Source of the DNA: Agromyces sp. Root81
GTDB lineage: Bacteria; Actinomycetota; Actinomycetes; Actinomycetales; Microbacteriaceae
DNA length: 64,000 nucleotides
Assembly (NCBI RefSeq): GCF_001429165.1
Contig: NZ_LMIR01000004.1
Span: forward strand, 442,923 to 506,922
Reading direction: 5' to 3'
This document shows positions 35,332 to 46,612 of this stretch, piece after piece (position 1 is the stretch's first letter; every line of letters begins with the position of its first letter). The notes beneath the pieces are model-generated. The model had not been told where the DNA came from, made no database searches, and worked only from the letters and a program-made list of their open reading frames with translations. The position numbers and the translations under genes are program-made.

Positions 35332-35547
35332 ATGACACTCGCCGCAGCCTTCGCCGCAGGTCACCTCGCGGCCCGCACCGCCGACCGCCGCTTCCGCGCG
35401 ACGGAGTCGGAGATCCGCGCGGCGCACGAACGCGTCGCGGCTCGGCGCACCGCCGTCGTCGCCGCTGCCGCGCCGGCGCCCGCTCCTGCCGCCGCACGGC
35501 GCGAGTACACGGAGCGCGGCCGTCACGCGGCACCGCGCCCCGCATAG
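35332..35547 (+). CDS. Small alanine/arginine-rich hypothetical protein, 71 aa
   Basis: A short ORF with a helical, alanine- and arginine-rich sequence (LAAAFAAGHLAARTADRRFR, EIRAAHERVAARR) and a proline/alanine-rich tail. A weak GGA lies upstream of the ATG at 35332. There is no recognisable family. It stands between a hypothetical gene and the lipoprotein gene, converging with the latter 12 bases before its stop. Composition alone cannot separate it from a chance ORF in this high-GC context. Confidence 0.45.
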   Translation: MTLAAAFAAGHLAARTADRRFRATESEIRAAHERVAARRTAVVAAAAPAPAPAAARREYTERGRHAAPRPA

Positions 35548-35558
35548 TCGCTTCGCCG

Positions 35559-36059
35559 TCAGCCGCCGATCTTCTCCCCGGCCGGGCTGAGCACCCACCA
35601 CACGCCGTTCACGCCCTGGCCGTTGGTGTCGCCGGCGGCGCTGTCGCCCGCGAAGTAGTAGAGCGGCCAGCCGTTCAGCGTCACCTGCGTCGAGCCGTCG
35701 ACGCCCGTGATGGTGCCGACCTCTCCCGTGACACCCTCGACCTCGGGGGCATCCGAATCCGTCGTCACGGCGGGCCAGTTGGTGGCGCACTGCCCTTCGC
35801 AGCTGCTCGCCTCCGCACCCTGGGTGTCGTTGTCGAACATGTAGACGACCATGCCCTCGCCGTCGACCACGATCTCGCCGAGCGCCGAGTCCGCGGTCGT
35901 GAGGAGGGCGTCGGACGCCTCAGCACCCATGTCGGGCGCTTCGGTCTCGGTCGAGGTGCCGCCCGTCTCCGCGGGCTCCTCCGCCGCTGGAGCGGAACAC
36001 CCGGCGAGGGCGACGACGAGGCCCATCACGGCCAGTCCTGTTGCGATGCGCAGCTTCAT
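35559..36059 (-). CDS. Lipoprotein with COG4315/Lipoprotein_15 repeats
   Basis: A 166-aa secreted lipoprotein. The lipobox is VALAGC, with the cysteine near residue 21, followed by a Thr/Glu/Ala-rich linker. Two copies of the family repeat follow, each built around a VVYMFDND / PLYYFAGD turn and CxxxCATNWPA-like or NGVWWVLSP ends. The function is unknown; the family is exported and often under ECF sigma or redox control. The start is the ATG at 36059 with AAGGAC upstream. A promoter of the local ECF type lies at 36110-36135. The gene lies downstream of the sigma/anti-sigma operon on the same strand, with its own promoter. Confidence 0.86.
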   Translation of the reverse strand: MKLRIATGLAVMGLVVALAGCSAPAAEEPAETGGTSTETEAPDMGAEASDALLTTADSALGEIVVDGEGMVVYMFDNDTQGAEASSCEGQCATNWPAVTTDSDAPEVEGVTGEVGTITGVDGSTQVTLNGWPLYYFAGDSAAGDTNGQGVNGVWWVLSPAGEKIGG

Positions 36060-36109
36060 GCGAGGTCCTTCTCTCGTACTCACGGCCGCGGTCGCGGCCT
36101 CTCCAGAAG

Positions 36110-36135
36110 CACGAGACGCAGCGCCGGATGGTTCA
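36110..36135 (-). promoter_or_regulatory. ECF-type promoter of the lipoprotein gene
   Basis: On the minus strand TGAACC (36130-36135), 16 bases, then CGTG (36110-36113). The 25 bases from 36135 to 36111 match the equivalent stretch before the sigma gene at 20 positions. The start codon follows about 50 bases downstream. Confidence 0.7.
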
Positions 36136-36182
36136 ACGGAGGGGCGACCCGCACCGACCACCGCGGCCGCGACGGCCGCAGA

Positions 36183-36896
36183 TCAGTCGAACTCGCTCCG
36201 CATGAGCACCTCTCCGCTGCCCATCGCGCGGATCTCGAGCGACGCGATCTCGTCGAGGTCGAGGGCGGCGCCCGCCGACAACCTGGCTGCCGCCCCGGGG
36301 CTCGCCCGCCAGCTCGAGACGTCGGTGCGCGCGCCGTCGCGATCGACGACCACCAGCGCGTACGGCCAGCCGTCGGCCGGGACATCGGATGCCCCGGACT
36401 CGGCGTAGCGGCAGTCGAGCTCGATCTTCGTGCCCCACGCGACCTGCGTGAGCGTCGCCGTCGCGGACAACGGCGCCTCGGCGACGGACTCGAATGCGAT
36501 GGCCTGCGAGACGACCGGCGGCTGGAGTGCGACGAGCGGCACCGCGATCGCGGCGATGACGACCACGGCCGCCGCAGCGGAGGCGATCCACCACGTGCGG
36601 GTCCTGCGGCGCCGACGGCGCCGATCCTCGAGGCGCACCACGTCGAGGAGGTCGTCGCGGGGACCGCGTGCCGGTTCGGCGTCCGCACCGGCGTCGGCTT
36701 CTCCGAGGAGGGCGGTGGCCCGCTCGGGCGAGAGCCGCGCGAGGAGCCCCGGCATCGGAGCGAGTTCGGCGACCGATCGGCGGCACAGCTCGCACGACTC
36801 GAGGTGATGCTCGTACTCGCCGCGTTCGACGGGCGAGAGCGCGCCGAGCACGTAGGCGGAGTCCCAGTCCGCGAAGCGCGCGTGATCCGGGTTCAT
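36183..36896 (-). CDS. Anti-sigma factor with zinc-finger and RskA-like C-terminal domain
   Basis: A 237-aa single-pass anti-sigma factor. The N-terminal cytoplasmic part carries the zinc anti-sigma motif EHHLESCELCRR (H-x3-C-x2-C) near residues 29-39, after the SAYVLGALSPVERGEYE stretch. A membrane helix lies at about 102-125 and the extracytoplasmic domain resembles RskA. It binds and silences the sigma factor encoded directly upstream, until proteolysis or a redox change releases it. The start overlaps the sigma-factor stop by four bases (ATGA), so the two are made together. Its presence suits an envelope-stress circuit. Confidence 0.9.
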   Translation of the reverse strand: MNPDHARFADWDSAYVLGALSPVERGEYEHHLESCELCRRSVAELAPMPGLLARLSPERATALLGEADAGADAEPARGPRDDLLDVVRLEDRRRRRRRTRTWWIASAAAAVVVIAAIAVPLVALQPPVVSQAIAFESVAEAPLSATATLTQVAWGTKIELDCRYAESGASDVPADGWPYALVVVDRDGARTDVSSWRASPGAAARLSAGAALDLDEIASLEIRAMGSGEVLMRSEFD

Positions 36897-37399
36897 CGCG
36901 TCACCCCTTTCTCCTGCAGCGCGAGCCGCAGCGCCCGAAGCCCGTAGTGCAGCCGGGACTTCACCGTACCCTCAGGGATGCCGAGCCGCCGTGCGACCTC
37001 GGCCACGCTGCATCCGCCGTAGTAGGCGTGCACGATCACCGCGCGATGCTCCATGCTCAACGTCACCAGCGCCTCCTCGACCAGCAGGCTCTCGAACAGG
37101 GCGTCGGTCGCGTCGTGGGCCACTCGCTCCGGCGTCTCGGCGACGCCGATCTCGTGGCGTCGCCGTGCACTGCGCGCCTCGTCGATCACGAGGTTGCGGG
37201 CGACCGTGATCATCCACGACCTCGTCGACGCCGGCTCCTGAGCCAGGATGCGGGGGCTCCGCCAGGCCCGGAGCAGGGTCTCCTGCACGATGTCGTCGGC
37301 GCCAGCTGCGTCACCCGTGAGGTGCACCACGTACCTCCACACCGACGGACCGTGCGCATCGTAGAGCGCGACGAGCCGGCTGTCGTCGTCGAGCGGCAT
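36893..37399 (-). CDS. ECF sigma factor
   Basis: A 168-aa extracytoplasmic-function sigma factor. Region 2 (about 10-75) includes the -10 recognition helix near DDIVQETLLRAWR and ARNLVIDEARS. Region 4 (about 110-160) includes VAEVARRLGIPEGTVKSRLH, the -35 helix-turn-helix. The ATG at 37399 sits six bases after AGGAGG. It directs RNA polymerase to the promoter type seen here three times (TGAACC-N16-CGT). Autoregulation is likely, since one copy stands before this gene. It resembles SigK-type pairs with RskA-like anti-sigma factors, but no group assignment is certain. Confidence 0.92.
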   Translation of the reverse strand: MPLDDDSRLVALYDAHGPSVWRYVVHLTGDAAGADDIVQETLLRAWRSPRILAQEPASTRSWMITVARNLVIDEARSARRRHEIGVAETPERVAHDATDALFESLLVEEALVTLSMEHRAVIVHAYYGGCSVAEVARRLGIPEGTVKSRLHYGLRALRLALQEKGVTR

Positions 37400-37426
37400 C
37401 CATCACCTCCTGTTCCCTGCCCGGAG

Positions 37427-37452
37427 AACGAGACGGCGGTCCGAATGGTTCA
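37427..37452 (-). promoter_or_regulatory. ECF-type promoter of the sigma/anti-sigma operon
   Basis: On the minus strand TGAACC (37447-37452), 16 bases, then CGTT (37427-37430), ending 27 bases before the sigma ATG. It is the best-conserved partner of the 36110 promoter and implies that the sigma factor activates its own operon. Confidence 0.7.
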
Positions 37453-37465
37453 TTCGCGGCGACGG

Positions 37466-37491
37466 TGAACCCGAACGGTGCCTGCGACGTG
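37466..37491 (+). promoter_or_regulatory. ECF-type promoter of the DUF2231 gene
   Basis: On the plus strand TGAACC (37466-37471), 16 bases, then CGTG (37488-37491). The ATG at 37500 is 8 bases further, so the predicted transcript is leaderless. The spacing is identical to the two minus-strand copies. Confidence 0.6.
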
Positions 37492-37499
37492 TTCTCGGC

Positions 37500-38015
37500 A
37501 TGGATCCCACGAATCTCGCACCGGTCGCCTCGGAGGACCTCCTCCAGGTCGCGGGCTTGCCACTGCACCCGCTCATCGTGCATGCGGTGGTCGTGCTCAC
37601 ACCGCTCACGGTACTCGCCCTGCTGCTCGGCGCGTTCTGGCCGGCGGCACGCCGGCGCCTCGGCATCGTGACCGCCATCGGAGCGCTCGTCGTACTCGTC
37701 CTCGTGCCGATCACGGTCGTCGCGGGGCGATCCCTCGCGGCCGTCATCGGCCCGGTCCCCGCCGTCGCGCGGCACCAGGGGTTCGGCGAGATGCTGCTGC
37801 CCTGGGCGATCGCGCTCTTCCTCGTCGCGGCGGCCCAGTGGGCGTGGTTCCGCTCCCTCGACGAGCGGATGCGACGCACATCGCCCGGCATCGCCAGAGC
37901 GGTGCGGATCGGCCTCGCCGCGGCATCCGTCGTCGTCGGCGTGGGCACCGCCGTGCTGCTCGTGCTGATCGGAGACTCAGGAGCCCGCGCCGTGTGGGGC
38001 GGGCTCCCGAGCTGA
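37500..38015 (+). CDS. DUF2231 family membrane protein
   Basis: A 171-aa inner-membrane protein. It opens with the family motif GLPLHPLIVHAVVVLTPL and has four hydrophobic segments (about 24-45, 55-78, 98-118 and 142-165). Histidines in the first and third helices (HPLIVH, RHQGFGEM) are typical of DUF2231, whose function is unknown; a heme or redox role has been suggested for related proteins. It is divergent from the ECF sigma operon, with the two promoters back to back, and has no Shine-Dalgarno before the ATG, suiting leaderless expression from the promoter at 37466-37491. The stop lies 16 bases before the gcvP stop (convergent). Confidence 0.83.
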   Translation: MDPTNLAPVASEDLLQVAGLPLHPLIVHAVVVLTPLTVLALLLGAFWPAARRRLGIVTAIGALVVLVLVPITVVAGRSLAAVIGPVPAVARHQGFGEMLLPWAIALFLVAAAQWAWFRSLDERMRRTSPGIARAVRIGLAAASVVVGVGTAVLLVLIGDSGARAVWGGLPS

Positions 38016-38030
38016 CGGTTCCGAAACGGG

Positions 38031-40928
<2,898 letters not shown>

Positions 40929-40936
40929 CGCTGTGT

Positions 40937-41308
40937 TTACTCTCCGACCAGTGCGCGGTACTCGGCGTGCGAGAGGAACTTCGGCAGGCTCGAGGCGTTC
41001 ACCTTGATGAGCCAGCCCTCGCCGAACGGGTCGCTGTTGACCAGCTCGGGCGAGTCGACGACGGCCTGGTTGGCCTCGACGACCTCGCCGCTGACGGGGG
41101 CGAACAGCTCGCCGACCGACTTCGTCGACTCGATCTCGCCGACGACGGTGCCCTCGGTCACGGTCGTGCCCGCTGCGGGCAGCTCGACGAAGACGACGTC
41201 GCCGAGCTTGTCGGCGGCGTAGTCGGTGATGCCGATCGTCGCGATGTCGCCGTCGAGGGCGATCCACTCGTGTTCTTCGGTGTAGTGCAGTGCGGTCGTG
41301 TCGGTCAT
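40937..41308 (-). CDS. gcvH: Glycine cleavage system H-protein
   Basis: A 123-aa lipoyl carrier that shuttles the aminomethyl group between P, T and L proteins. The lipoylated lysine is in [20 protein letters not shown]. The end [16 protein letters not shown] matches the family. It starts at the ATG at 41308 with GAGGAG upstream. It lies between gcvT and gcvP in the same operon, under the tandem glycine riboswitch upstream of gcvT. Confidence 0.96.
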   Translation of the reverse strand: MTDTTALHYTEEHEWIALDGDIATIGITDYAADKLGDVVFVELPAAGTTVTEGTVVGEIESTKSVGELFAPVSGEVVEANQAVVDSPELVNSDPFGEGWLIKVNASSLPKFLSHAEYRALVGE

Positions 41309-41352
41309 GTCGTGCTCCTCGTGAGTCGTGCGGTGGATGCGATCGTGCTGGA

Positions 41353-42522
41353 TCAGGCGTTGCGCTTGTAGAAGGGCAGGGCGACGACGGATGCCGCGAC
41401 GCGCGTGCCCCGGACGTCGACGAAGAGCTCGCGGCCGGGCTCTGCGGCGTCGGGCGCGACGAAGGCCATGGCGATCGGGTGGCCGAGCGTCGGCGAGAGT
41501 GCGCCGCTCGTGACGATGCCGACGCGGGTCGCCTCGGCGTCGTCGCCGTCGTAGATCTCGTAGTCGGCGCGTGCCGCGCGACGACCCTCGGCGGCGAGGC
41601 CGACGAGCACCGGGGCATCCGCTGCGGGGCCCTGCTCGATGGCGGCGCGTCCGACGAAGGCGTCGGGCTTGGCGAGTGCCACGACGCGGCCGAGGCCGGC
41701 CTGCACCGGCAGGATGTCGCGGCTCAGCTCGTGCCCGTAGAGCGGCATGCCCGCCTCGAGGCGGAGCGTGTCGCGGCTCGCGAGGCCGCAGGGCGTCACG
41801 CGCGGGCCGCCGGTCTCGGCGAGCGCCTCCCACAGGCGCGCCGCCCGCTCGGGCGCGAGGTAGAGCTCGAATCCGTCTTCGCCGGTGTACCCGGTGCGCG
41901 CGACGAGCACGGGCTCGCCCTCGAACGTGGCCGGGAACGCGCGGTAGTACTTGAGGGCCTCGAGCTTCGCGTCGAAGTCCTCGCCGTCGTTGCCGGGGCC
42001 CTCGACGCCGAAGCCCGGCGTCTCGAGCAGCACCGCGCGGGCGTCGGGGCCCTGCAGCGCGATGAGGGCGACATCGTCGCTCTCGTCGGAGACGATCGTG
42101 TCGAAGCCGGCCGCGCGCGTACGCAGCTCATCGGCGACGACGGACGCGTTCGACGCGTTCGCGACGACCATGTAGCGGTCGTCTCCCGTGCGGTAGACGA
42201 CGAGGTCGTCGATGATGCCGCCGTCGTCGGCGAGCAGCAGCGAGTACTTGGCCTGGCCGATCTCGATGGCCGAGAGCTTGCCGGCGAGCGCGTGGTCGAG
42301 TGCTGCAGCGGCCTCCGCGCCGATGAGCACGATCTCGCCCATGTGCGAGAGGTCGAAGAGGCCGGCCGAGTTGCGCACGGCGTGGTGCTCGGCGAGGTCG
42401 CTCGAGTAGCGCACCGGCATCTGCCAGCCGGCGAAGTCGGTGAAGCTCGCGCCCGCTGCGCGGTGCACGGCGTCGAGGGGGCTGAGCCGCTCGGGGGTGG
42501 TGGTACCGGGTTCGTTGGTCAC
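41353..42522 (-). CDS. gcvT: Glycine cleavage system aminomethyltransferase, T-protein
   Basis: A 389-aa T-protein that releases ammonia and transfers the methylene group to tetrahydrofolate. It has the N-terminal folate-binding domain with [18 protein letters not shown] and [12 protein letters not shown], and the C-terminal beta-barrel with [20 protein letters not shown]. It starts at a GTG at 42522 with GGAG nearby. It is the first gene of the gcv operon, with a tandem glycine riboswitch (42592-42786) and a small hairpin (42560-42583) in the leader. Confidence 0.95.
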   Translation of the reverse strand: MTNEPGTTTPERLSPLDAVHRAAGASFTDFAGWQMPVRYSSDLAEHHAVRNSAGLFDLSHMGEIVLIGAEAAAALDHALAGKLSAIEIGQAKYSLLLADDGGIIDDLVVYRTGDDRYMVVANASNASVVADELRTRAAGFDTIVSDESDDVALIALQGPDARAVLLETPGFGVEGPGNDGEDFDAKLEALKYYRAFPATFEGEPVLVARTGYTGEDGFELYLAPERAARLWEALAETGGPRVTPCGLASRDTLRLEAGMPLYGHELSRDILPVQAGLGRVVALAKPDAFVGRAAIEQGPAADAPVLVGLAAEGRRAARADYEIYDGDDAEATRVGIVTSGALSPTLGHPIAMAFVAPDAAEPGRELFVDVRGTRVAASVVALPFYKRNA

Positions 42523-42559
42523 GAGAGTTCTCCAGACGTGCCGACGTCGCCGGCGTTGT

Positions 42560-42583
42560 CACGGTCGCGGAAGCGACACCGTG
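42560..42583 (-). promoter_or_regulatory. Candidate expression-platform hairpin of the glycine riboswitch
   Basis: CACGGT pairs with ACCGTG and CGC with GCG, with a two-base bulge and a GGAA loop. It lies between aptamer 2 and the gcvT start and may be the element that the riboswitch opens or closes. Confidence 0.4.
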
Positions 42584-42591
42584 TGGGAACT

Positions 42592-42786
42592 CCCCCTCTG
42601 TCATGAGCCTGAGAGTTTCACGCGGGATCGCGCTTTCACCGTGGGCGGGAGGCCGCGGGCATGCGGAATCCACTTTTCAGAGCGGCCTCGTCATCGCGGT
42701 GTAGTGACCTGAGAGATTGGCGGGGAGGCTTGCTCCTTCGGTGCCGGTCCAGCGCTTTCACTGGTGCTGACCGGCTCTCCCGCGAC
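42592..42786 (-). ncRNA. Tandem glycine riboswitch (gcvT type)
   Basis: On the minus strand, two glycine aptamers follow each other: GGGAGAG near 42783, a conserved GAAGGAGCAA run near 42735, and CAATCTCTCAGG near 42705-42716 close the first. The second spans about 42605-42700 and ends with AAACTCTCAGG before CATGACAGAGGG. This matches the known tandem aptamers that activate gcv operons in glycine excess. It lies directly upstream of gcvT in the same direction. Confidence 0.93.
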
Positions 42787-42891
42787 GCGTCGATGGCCCG
42801 GTATGAGATTGTGCTCCGATCCTAGCAGCGGCGAGCGGGGGCGTCAGCTGGCCGTCGGCCGTGATCGGCGCGGTGCCGGATCGTGTTCAGG

Positions 42892-42942
42892 TCAAAATGA
42901 CTGTAAGCTGTCGTTCGCACGAGTTCGAGTCATTCTGACCAG
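42892..42942 (+). promoter_or_regulatory. Two NrtR-type operator dyads upstream of nrtR
   Basis: GTCA-AAA-TGAC (42893-42903) and GTCA-TTC-TGAC (42931-42941) are each perfect dyads with a 3-base centre. The flanking 13-base arms are near-inverted copies of each other. They lie 17 bases or more before the nrtR ATG. Autorepression of the nad operon is the likely role. Confidence 0.7.
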
Positions 42943-42958
42943 AAGAGCGAGGCATCGG

Positions 42959-43690
42959 ATGCCGCAGCAGACCCAACCCCACGGCGACGCCCCGACCCGC
43001 CTCGCCGTCTCGACCGTGATCTTCGCGCTGCGCCCCGATCACTCGGGCAGACCCGTGCTCTGGACGCCGCTCGTGCGTCGCACCCGTGAACCGCAGCTCG
43101 GCCTGTGGGCCCTGCCCGGCGGCTGGCTGCCCCCGAACGAGGAACTCGAGGCCGCCGCGGCCCGCACCCTGCGACTCACGACGGGCCTCGCCCCCAAGTA
43201 CCTCGAGCAGCTCTACACCTTCGGCGAGGTCGACCGCTCCCCCGGCGTCCGCGTGGTCTCGGTCGTCTACTGGGCGCTCGTGCAGAGCGACGAGGCCGCT
43301 CGCGCGGTCGCAGGGCCGAACGTGCGCTGGGTGCCGGCCGACACGCTGCCCGGGCTCGCGTTCGACCACAACCGCATCGTCGAGTACGCGCTCTGGCGGC
43401 TGCGCACCAAGGTCGAGTACGCCTGGATCGCGCACGCCTTCCTCGGCGACGCGTTCACGCTCGCCGAGCTCCGCGAGGTCGTCGAAGCCGTGCTGCAGCG
43501 CCCGCTCGACCCGGCCAACTTCCGCCGCACCATGCTCGCCTCCGGCCGCCTGCACGAGACCGGCGAGCGCCTCGCCGGCGCACGGCATCGGCCCCCGAAG
43601 CTCTACCGCTACGACTCCTCCGCCCTCGCGGCGGTGGTCCCCGAACCGACTGCGCACACCGAACCCATGAGGGAGCGACCGGCATCATGA
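42959..43690 (+). CDS. nrtR: NrtR-type NUDIX transcriptional regulator of NAD biosynthesis
   Basis: A 243-aa protein with an N-terminal NUDIX domain (about 15-150) and a C-terminal winged-helix part (about 160-225, LAELREVVEAVLQRPLDPAN, then the NFRRTML wing region). The Nudix box is degenerate: GGWLPPNEELEAAAARTLRL lacks the RE..EE glutamates needed for hydrolysis, as expected for NrtR, which senses ADP-ribose-type ligands instead. It starts at the ATG at 42959 and overlaps the nadA start by four bases (ATGA). Two operator-like dyads lie upstream. A catalytic NUDIX enzyme is unlikely. Confidence 0.9.
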   Translation: MPQQTQPHGDAPTRLAVSTVIFALRPDHSGRPVLWTPLVRRTREPQLGLWALPGGWLPPNEELEAAAARTLRLTTGLAPKYLEQLYTFGEVDRSPGVRVVSVVYWALVQSDEAARAVAGPNVRWVPADTLPGLAFDHNRIVEYALWRLRTKVEYAWIAHAFLGDAFTLAELREVVEAVLQRPLDPANFRRTMLASGRLHETGERLAGARHRPPKLYRYDSSALAAVVPEPTAHTEPMRERPAS

Positions 43691-45060
43691 CCATCTCCAT
43701 CGACGACCTGCAGACCGACGACACGCGCGCCGCGGCATCCGTCGACCGCACCATCCGACTGATCACGACGGGCGCCGGCAGCGGCGAGTCGTGCTCGCCC
43801 GAGCTCGCGAAGGGGCCGTGGGAGTTCGACGCCGGGCCGGCCGGGTACGGCCCAGGCTCGTCGATGGGCGACGTGATCCCCACGGGCTCGCCCCGCCAGG
43901 GCGCGCTGCCCGAGTCCTACCGCACCGCCCCAGCCGAGGAACTGCACCGGCGGATCCGCACCGCGAAGGCGACCCTCGGCGACCGCGCCGTCGTGCTCGG
44001 CCACTTCTACCAGCGCGACGAGGTCATCGAGCACGCCGACTTCGTGGGCGACTCGTTCCAGCTCGCGAACGCCGCACTCACCCGGCCCGACGCCGAGGCC
44101 ATCGTCTTCTGCGGCGTGCACTTCATGGCCGAGACCGCCGACCTGCTCTCGACGCCCGAGCAGGCCGTGATCCTGCCGAACCTCGCCGCCGGCTGCTCGA
44201 TGGCCGACATGGCCGACGAGAGCTCGGTCGAGGAGTGCTGGGAACAGCTCGCCGAGGTCTACGGCGACCTGGCGGCGACGGATGCCGAGGGCCGGGTGCC
44301 CGTCATCCCGGTGACCTACATGAACTCGTCGGCCGCGCTCAAGGGCTTCGTCGGTCGGCACGGCGGCATCGTCTGCACCTCGTCGAACGCGAAGACCGTG
44401 CTCGAGTGGGCGTTCGAGCGCGGGCAGCGGGTGCTCTTCTTCCCCGACCAGCACCTCGGCCGCAACACCGCGAAGGCCATGGGCGTTCCGCTCGAGCAGA
44501 TGCCGATGTGGAACCCGCGGAGGCCCCTCGGCGGCAACACCGCGGGCGAGCTGGACGACGCCCGCGTCATTCTCTGGCACGGCTTCTGCTCGGTGCACCG
44601 CCGATTCACCGTCGACCAGATCGCGCAGGCGCGCATCGACCACCCCGGCGTGCAGGTCATCGTGCACCCCGAGTGCCCGATGCCCGTCGTCGACGCAGCG
44701 GATGCCGCGGGCTCGACCGACTTCATCGTGAAGGCGATCCAGGCGGCACCGGCCGGCTCGACCTTCGCGATCGGCACCGAGATCAACCTCGTGCAGCGCC
44801 TCGCGGCCGAGTACCCGCAGCACACGATCTTCTGCCTCGACCCCGTCGTGTGCCCGTGCTCGACGATGTACCGCATCCACCCCGGTTACCTCGCCTGGGT
44901 GCTCGAGGAGCTCGTCGCCGGTCGCGTCGTCAATCGCATCACCGTCGCCGACGAGGTGGCGGAGCCCGCACGAGTCGCGCTCGAGCGGATGCTGGCGGCG
45001 AAGCCGCCGGCGGCGGCGACCCAGCCCTCGGTGCCGCAGCCCTCGAACGCGGGGGCCTGA
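43687..45060 (+). CDS. nadA: Quinolinate synthase A
   Basis: A 457-aa quinolinate synthase with a [4Fe-4S] cluster, converting iminoaspartate and dihydroxyacetone phosphate to quinolinate. It has a ~75-residue N-terminal extension before the core. The core has the LGHFYQRDEVIEHADFVGDS region, VFCGVHFMAETAD (cluster cysteine), VHPECPMPVVDAAD, and VVCPCSTMYRIH. The start is the ATG at 43687, overlapping the nrtR stop. The single base between its stop and the nadB start shows tight coupling. Fe-S assembly is probably helped by NadS, encoded downstream. Confidence 0.95.
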   Translation: MTISIDDLQTDDTRAAASVDRTIRLITTGAGSGESCSPELAKGPWEFDAGPAGYGPGSSMGDVIPTGSPRQGALPESYRTAPAEELHRRIRTAKATLGDRAVVLGHFYQRDEVIEHADFVGDSFQLANAALTRPDAEAIVFCGVHFMAETADLLSTPEQAVILPNLAAGCSMADMADESSVEECWEQLAEVYGDLAATDAEGRVPVIPVTYMNSSAALKGFVGRHGGIVCTSSNAKTVLEWAFERGQRVLFFPDQHLGRNTAKAMGVPLEQMPMWNPRRPLGGNTAGELDDARVILWHGFCSVHRRFTVDQIAQARIDHPGVQVIVHPECPMPVVDAADAAGSTDFIVKAIQAAPAGSTFAIGTEINLVQRLAAEYPQHTIFCLDPVVCPCSTMYRIHPGYLAWVLEELVAGRVVNRITVADEVAEPARVALERMLAAKPPAAATQPSVPQPSNAGA

Positions 45061-45061
45061 C

Positions 45062-46612
45062 ATGGCGCGCGTGCTCGTGATCGGCGGCGGCATCGCCGGG
45101 CTCTGGGCCGCCGTGAAGGCGACGGATGCCGGACACGCCGTCGAGCTCGTCACGAAGACCGAGCTCGCCGAGGGCAACACGCGCTACGCGCAGGGCGGCA
45201 TCGCCGCTGCCCTCTTCCCCGACGACTCGGCCGAGCGCCACTTCGCCGACACGATCGAGGCGGGCGCCGGACTCGCCGATCTGGCCGCTGTGCGAGTGCT
45301 CGTCGACGAGGGCCCCGACCGGGTGCGCGACCTGATCCGCTTCGGGGTCGCGTTCGACCGGGGCGAGTCGGGACTCGAGCGCGGCCTCGAGGCCGCGCAC
45401 TCGCGTGCGCGCATCCTGCACGCCGGCGGCGACGCCACCGGTGCCGCGATCGAGCACGCCCTCGTCGCCACCGTGCGGCGTCGCAAGGTCGAGATCGCCG
45501 AGCAGACGATGCTCGTCGACCTCCTGGTCGAGAGCGGCCGGGTCGTCGGGGCACTGCTGCTCGGGGCATCCGGACGCGTCGTCGAACGCCGCGCCGACGC
45601 GGTCGTGCTCGCGACCGGCGGCAGCGGGTGCCTCTTCCTGCATACGACGAACCCCGCCGTGGCGACGGGCGACGGCGTGGCCGCCGCATGGCGCGCCGGT
45701 GCGCGCGTGGCCGACCTCGAGTTCACCCAGTTCCACCCGACGGCGCTGGCCGCACCGGGCACGCCGCTCATCTCCGAGGCAGTGCGCGGCGAGGGCGCGG
45801 TGCTGCGCGACGCGAGCGGTCGCCGCTTCATGCTCGACGTCGACGGGCGAGGTGAACTCGCCCCGCGCGACGTCGTGGCGCGCGCAGTCTGGCGGCGATC
45901 GCTCGAGCAGGGCGGCTCACCCGTGCTGCTCGACGCAACGGCGATCGGCGGCACGGAGCTCGCCCGCCGCTTCCCGGGGCTCGACGCCGTCGTTCGCGCG
46001 GCCGGCCTCGACTGGGCTCGCGAACCGATTCCGGTGACGCCGGCAGCGCACTACGCCATGGGCGGCGTCGCCACCGACCTCGACGGGCGCACGAGCCTGC
46101 CCGGCCTCTCCGCGGTGGGCGAGGTCGCCCGCACCGGCGTGCACGGGGCGAACCGGTTGGCGTCCAACTCGCTGCTCGAGGCGGCGGTGTTCGCCGAGCG
46201 AGCGGTGCGGGCGATCACCGCTTCGGAACGTTCGGACCGGCACTCCGCGGCCGCCTCCCCCATGGCCGGCATGCCGCGCGGAGGTTCCGAAGCGCAGGGC
46301 ACCACACCCGTCGAGCGCGACGAGCTCCGGGCGCTGATGTGGCGACGTGTCGGCCTCGAACGCGACGGGGCCGGGCTCGCCGAGGCATCCGCTCGGCTCG
46401 AAGCGTGGCACGCGCCCGAACCCGTCGACCGCCGCAGCGCGGAGGACCGCAACCTGCTCGACCTGGCACGGCTCACCGTGGCGGCGGCGCAGGCGCGGCG
46501 TACGAGCTGCGGGGCGCACTTCCGCACCGACGACCACGACGCCGCAACCGCGACCGACGCCACCACCTGGGAACACCCCACCCCGACCCCGCTCGAACGA
46601 GAGGCCGCCTGA
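45062..46612 (+). CDS. nadB: L-aspartate oxidase
   Basis: A 516-aa FAD enzyme that oxidises L-aspartate to iminoaspartate for NadA. The FAD-binding loop is VLVIGGGIAGLWAAVKA. HFADTIEAGAGLAD, FTQFHPTAL and ARTGVHGANRLASNSLLEAA are succinate dehydrogenase/aspartate-oxidase family motifs. It begins one base after nadA and ends by overlapping the nadC start (TGATG). The C-terminal region, LEAWHAPEPVDRRSAEDRN onward, is alanine-rich and divergent, with an added tail of some 30 residues. Confidence 0.93.
   Translation: MARVLVIGGGIAGLWAAVKATDAGHAVELVTKTELAEGNTRYAQGGIAAALFPDDSAERHFADTIEAGAGLADLAAVRVLVDEGPDRVRDLIRFGVAFDRGESGLERGLEAAHSRARILHAGGDATGAAIEHALVATVRRRKVEIAEQTMLVDLLVESGRVVGALLLGASGRVVERRADAVVLATGGSGCLFLHTTNPAVATGDGVAAAWRAGARVADLEFTQFHPTALAAPGTPLISEAVRGEGAVLRDASGRRFMLDVDGRGELAPRDVVARAVWRRSLEQGGSPVLLDATAIGGTELARRFPGLDAVVRAAGLDWAREPIPVTPAAHYAMGGVATDLDGRTSLPGLSAVGEVARTGVHGANRLASNSLLEAAVFAERAVRAITASERSDRHSAAASPMAGMPRGGSEAQGTTPVERDELRALMWRRVGLERDGAGLAEASARLEAWHAPEPVDRRSAEDRNLLDLARLTVAAAQARRTSCGAHFRTDDHDAATATDATTWEHPTPTPLEREAA

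Noticed and set aside
35319-36947. Long plus-strand frame (542 aa) across the lipoprotein and anti-sigma genes
   Set aside because: It is arginine-rich antisense code opposite two clear genes on the minus strand.
36110-37452. ECF promoter read with -10 as GTCTC at 11-12 bases from TGAACC
   Set aside because: The spacing is too short for ECF promoters. The CGTK element at 16 bases fits all three copies, including the plus-strand one.
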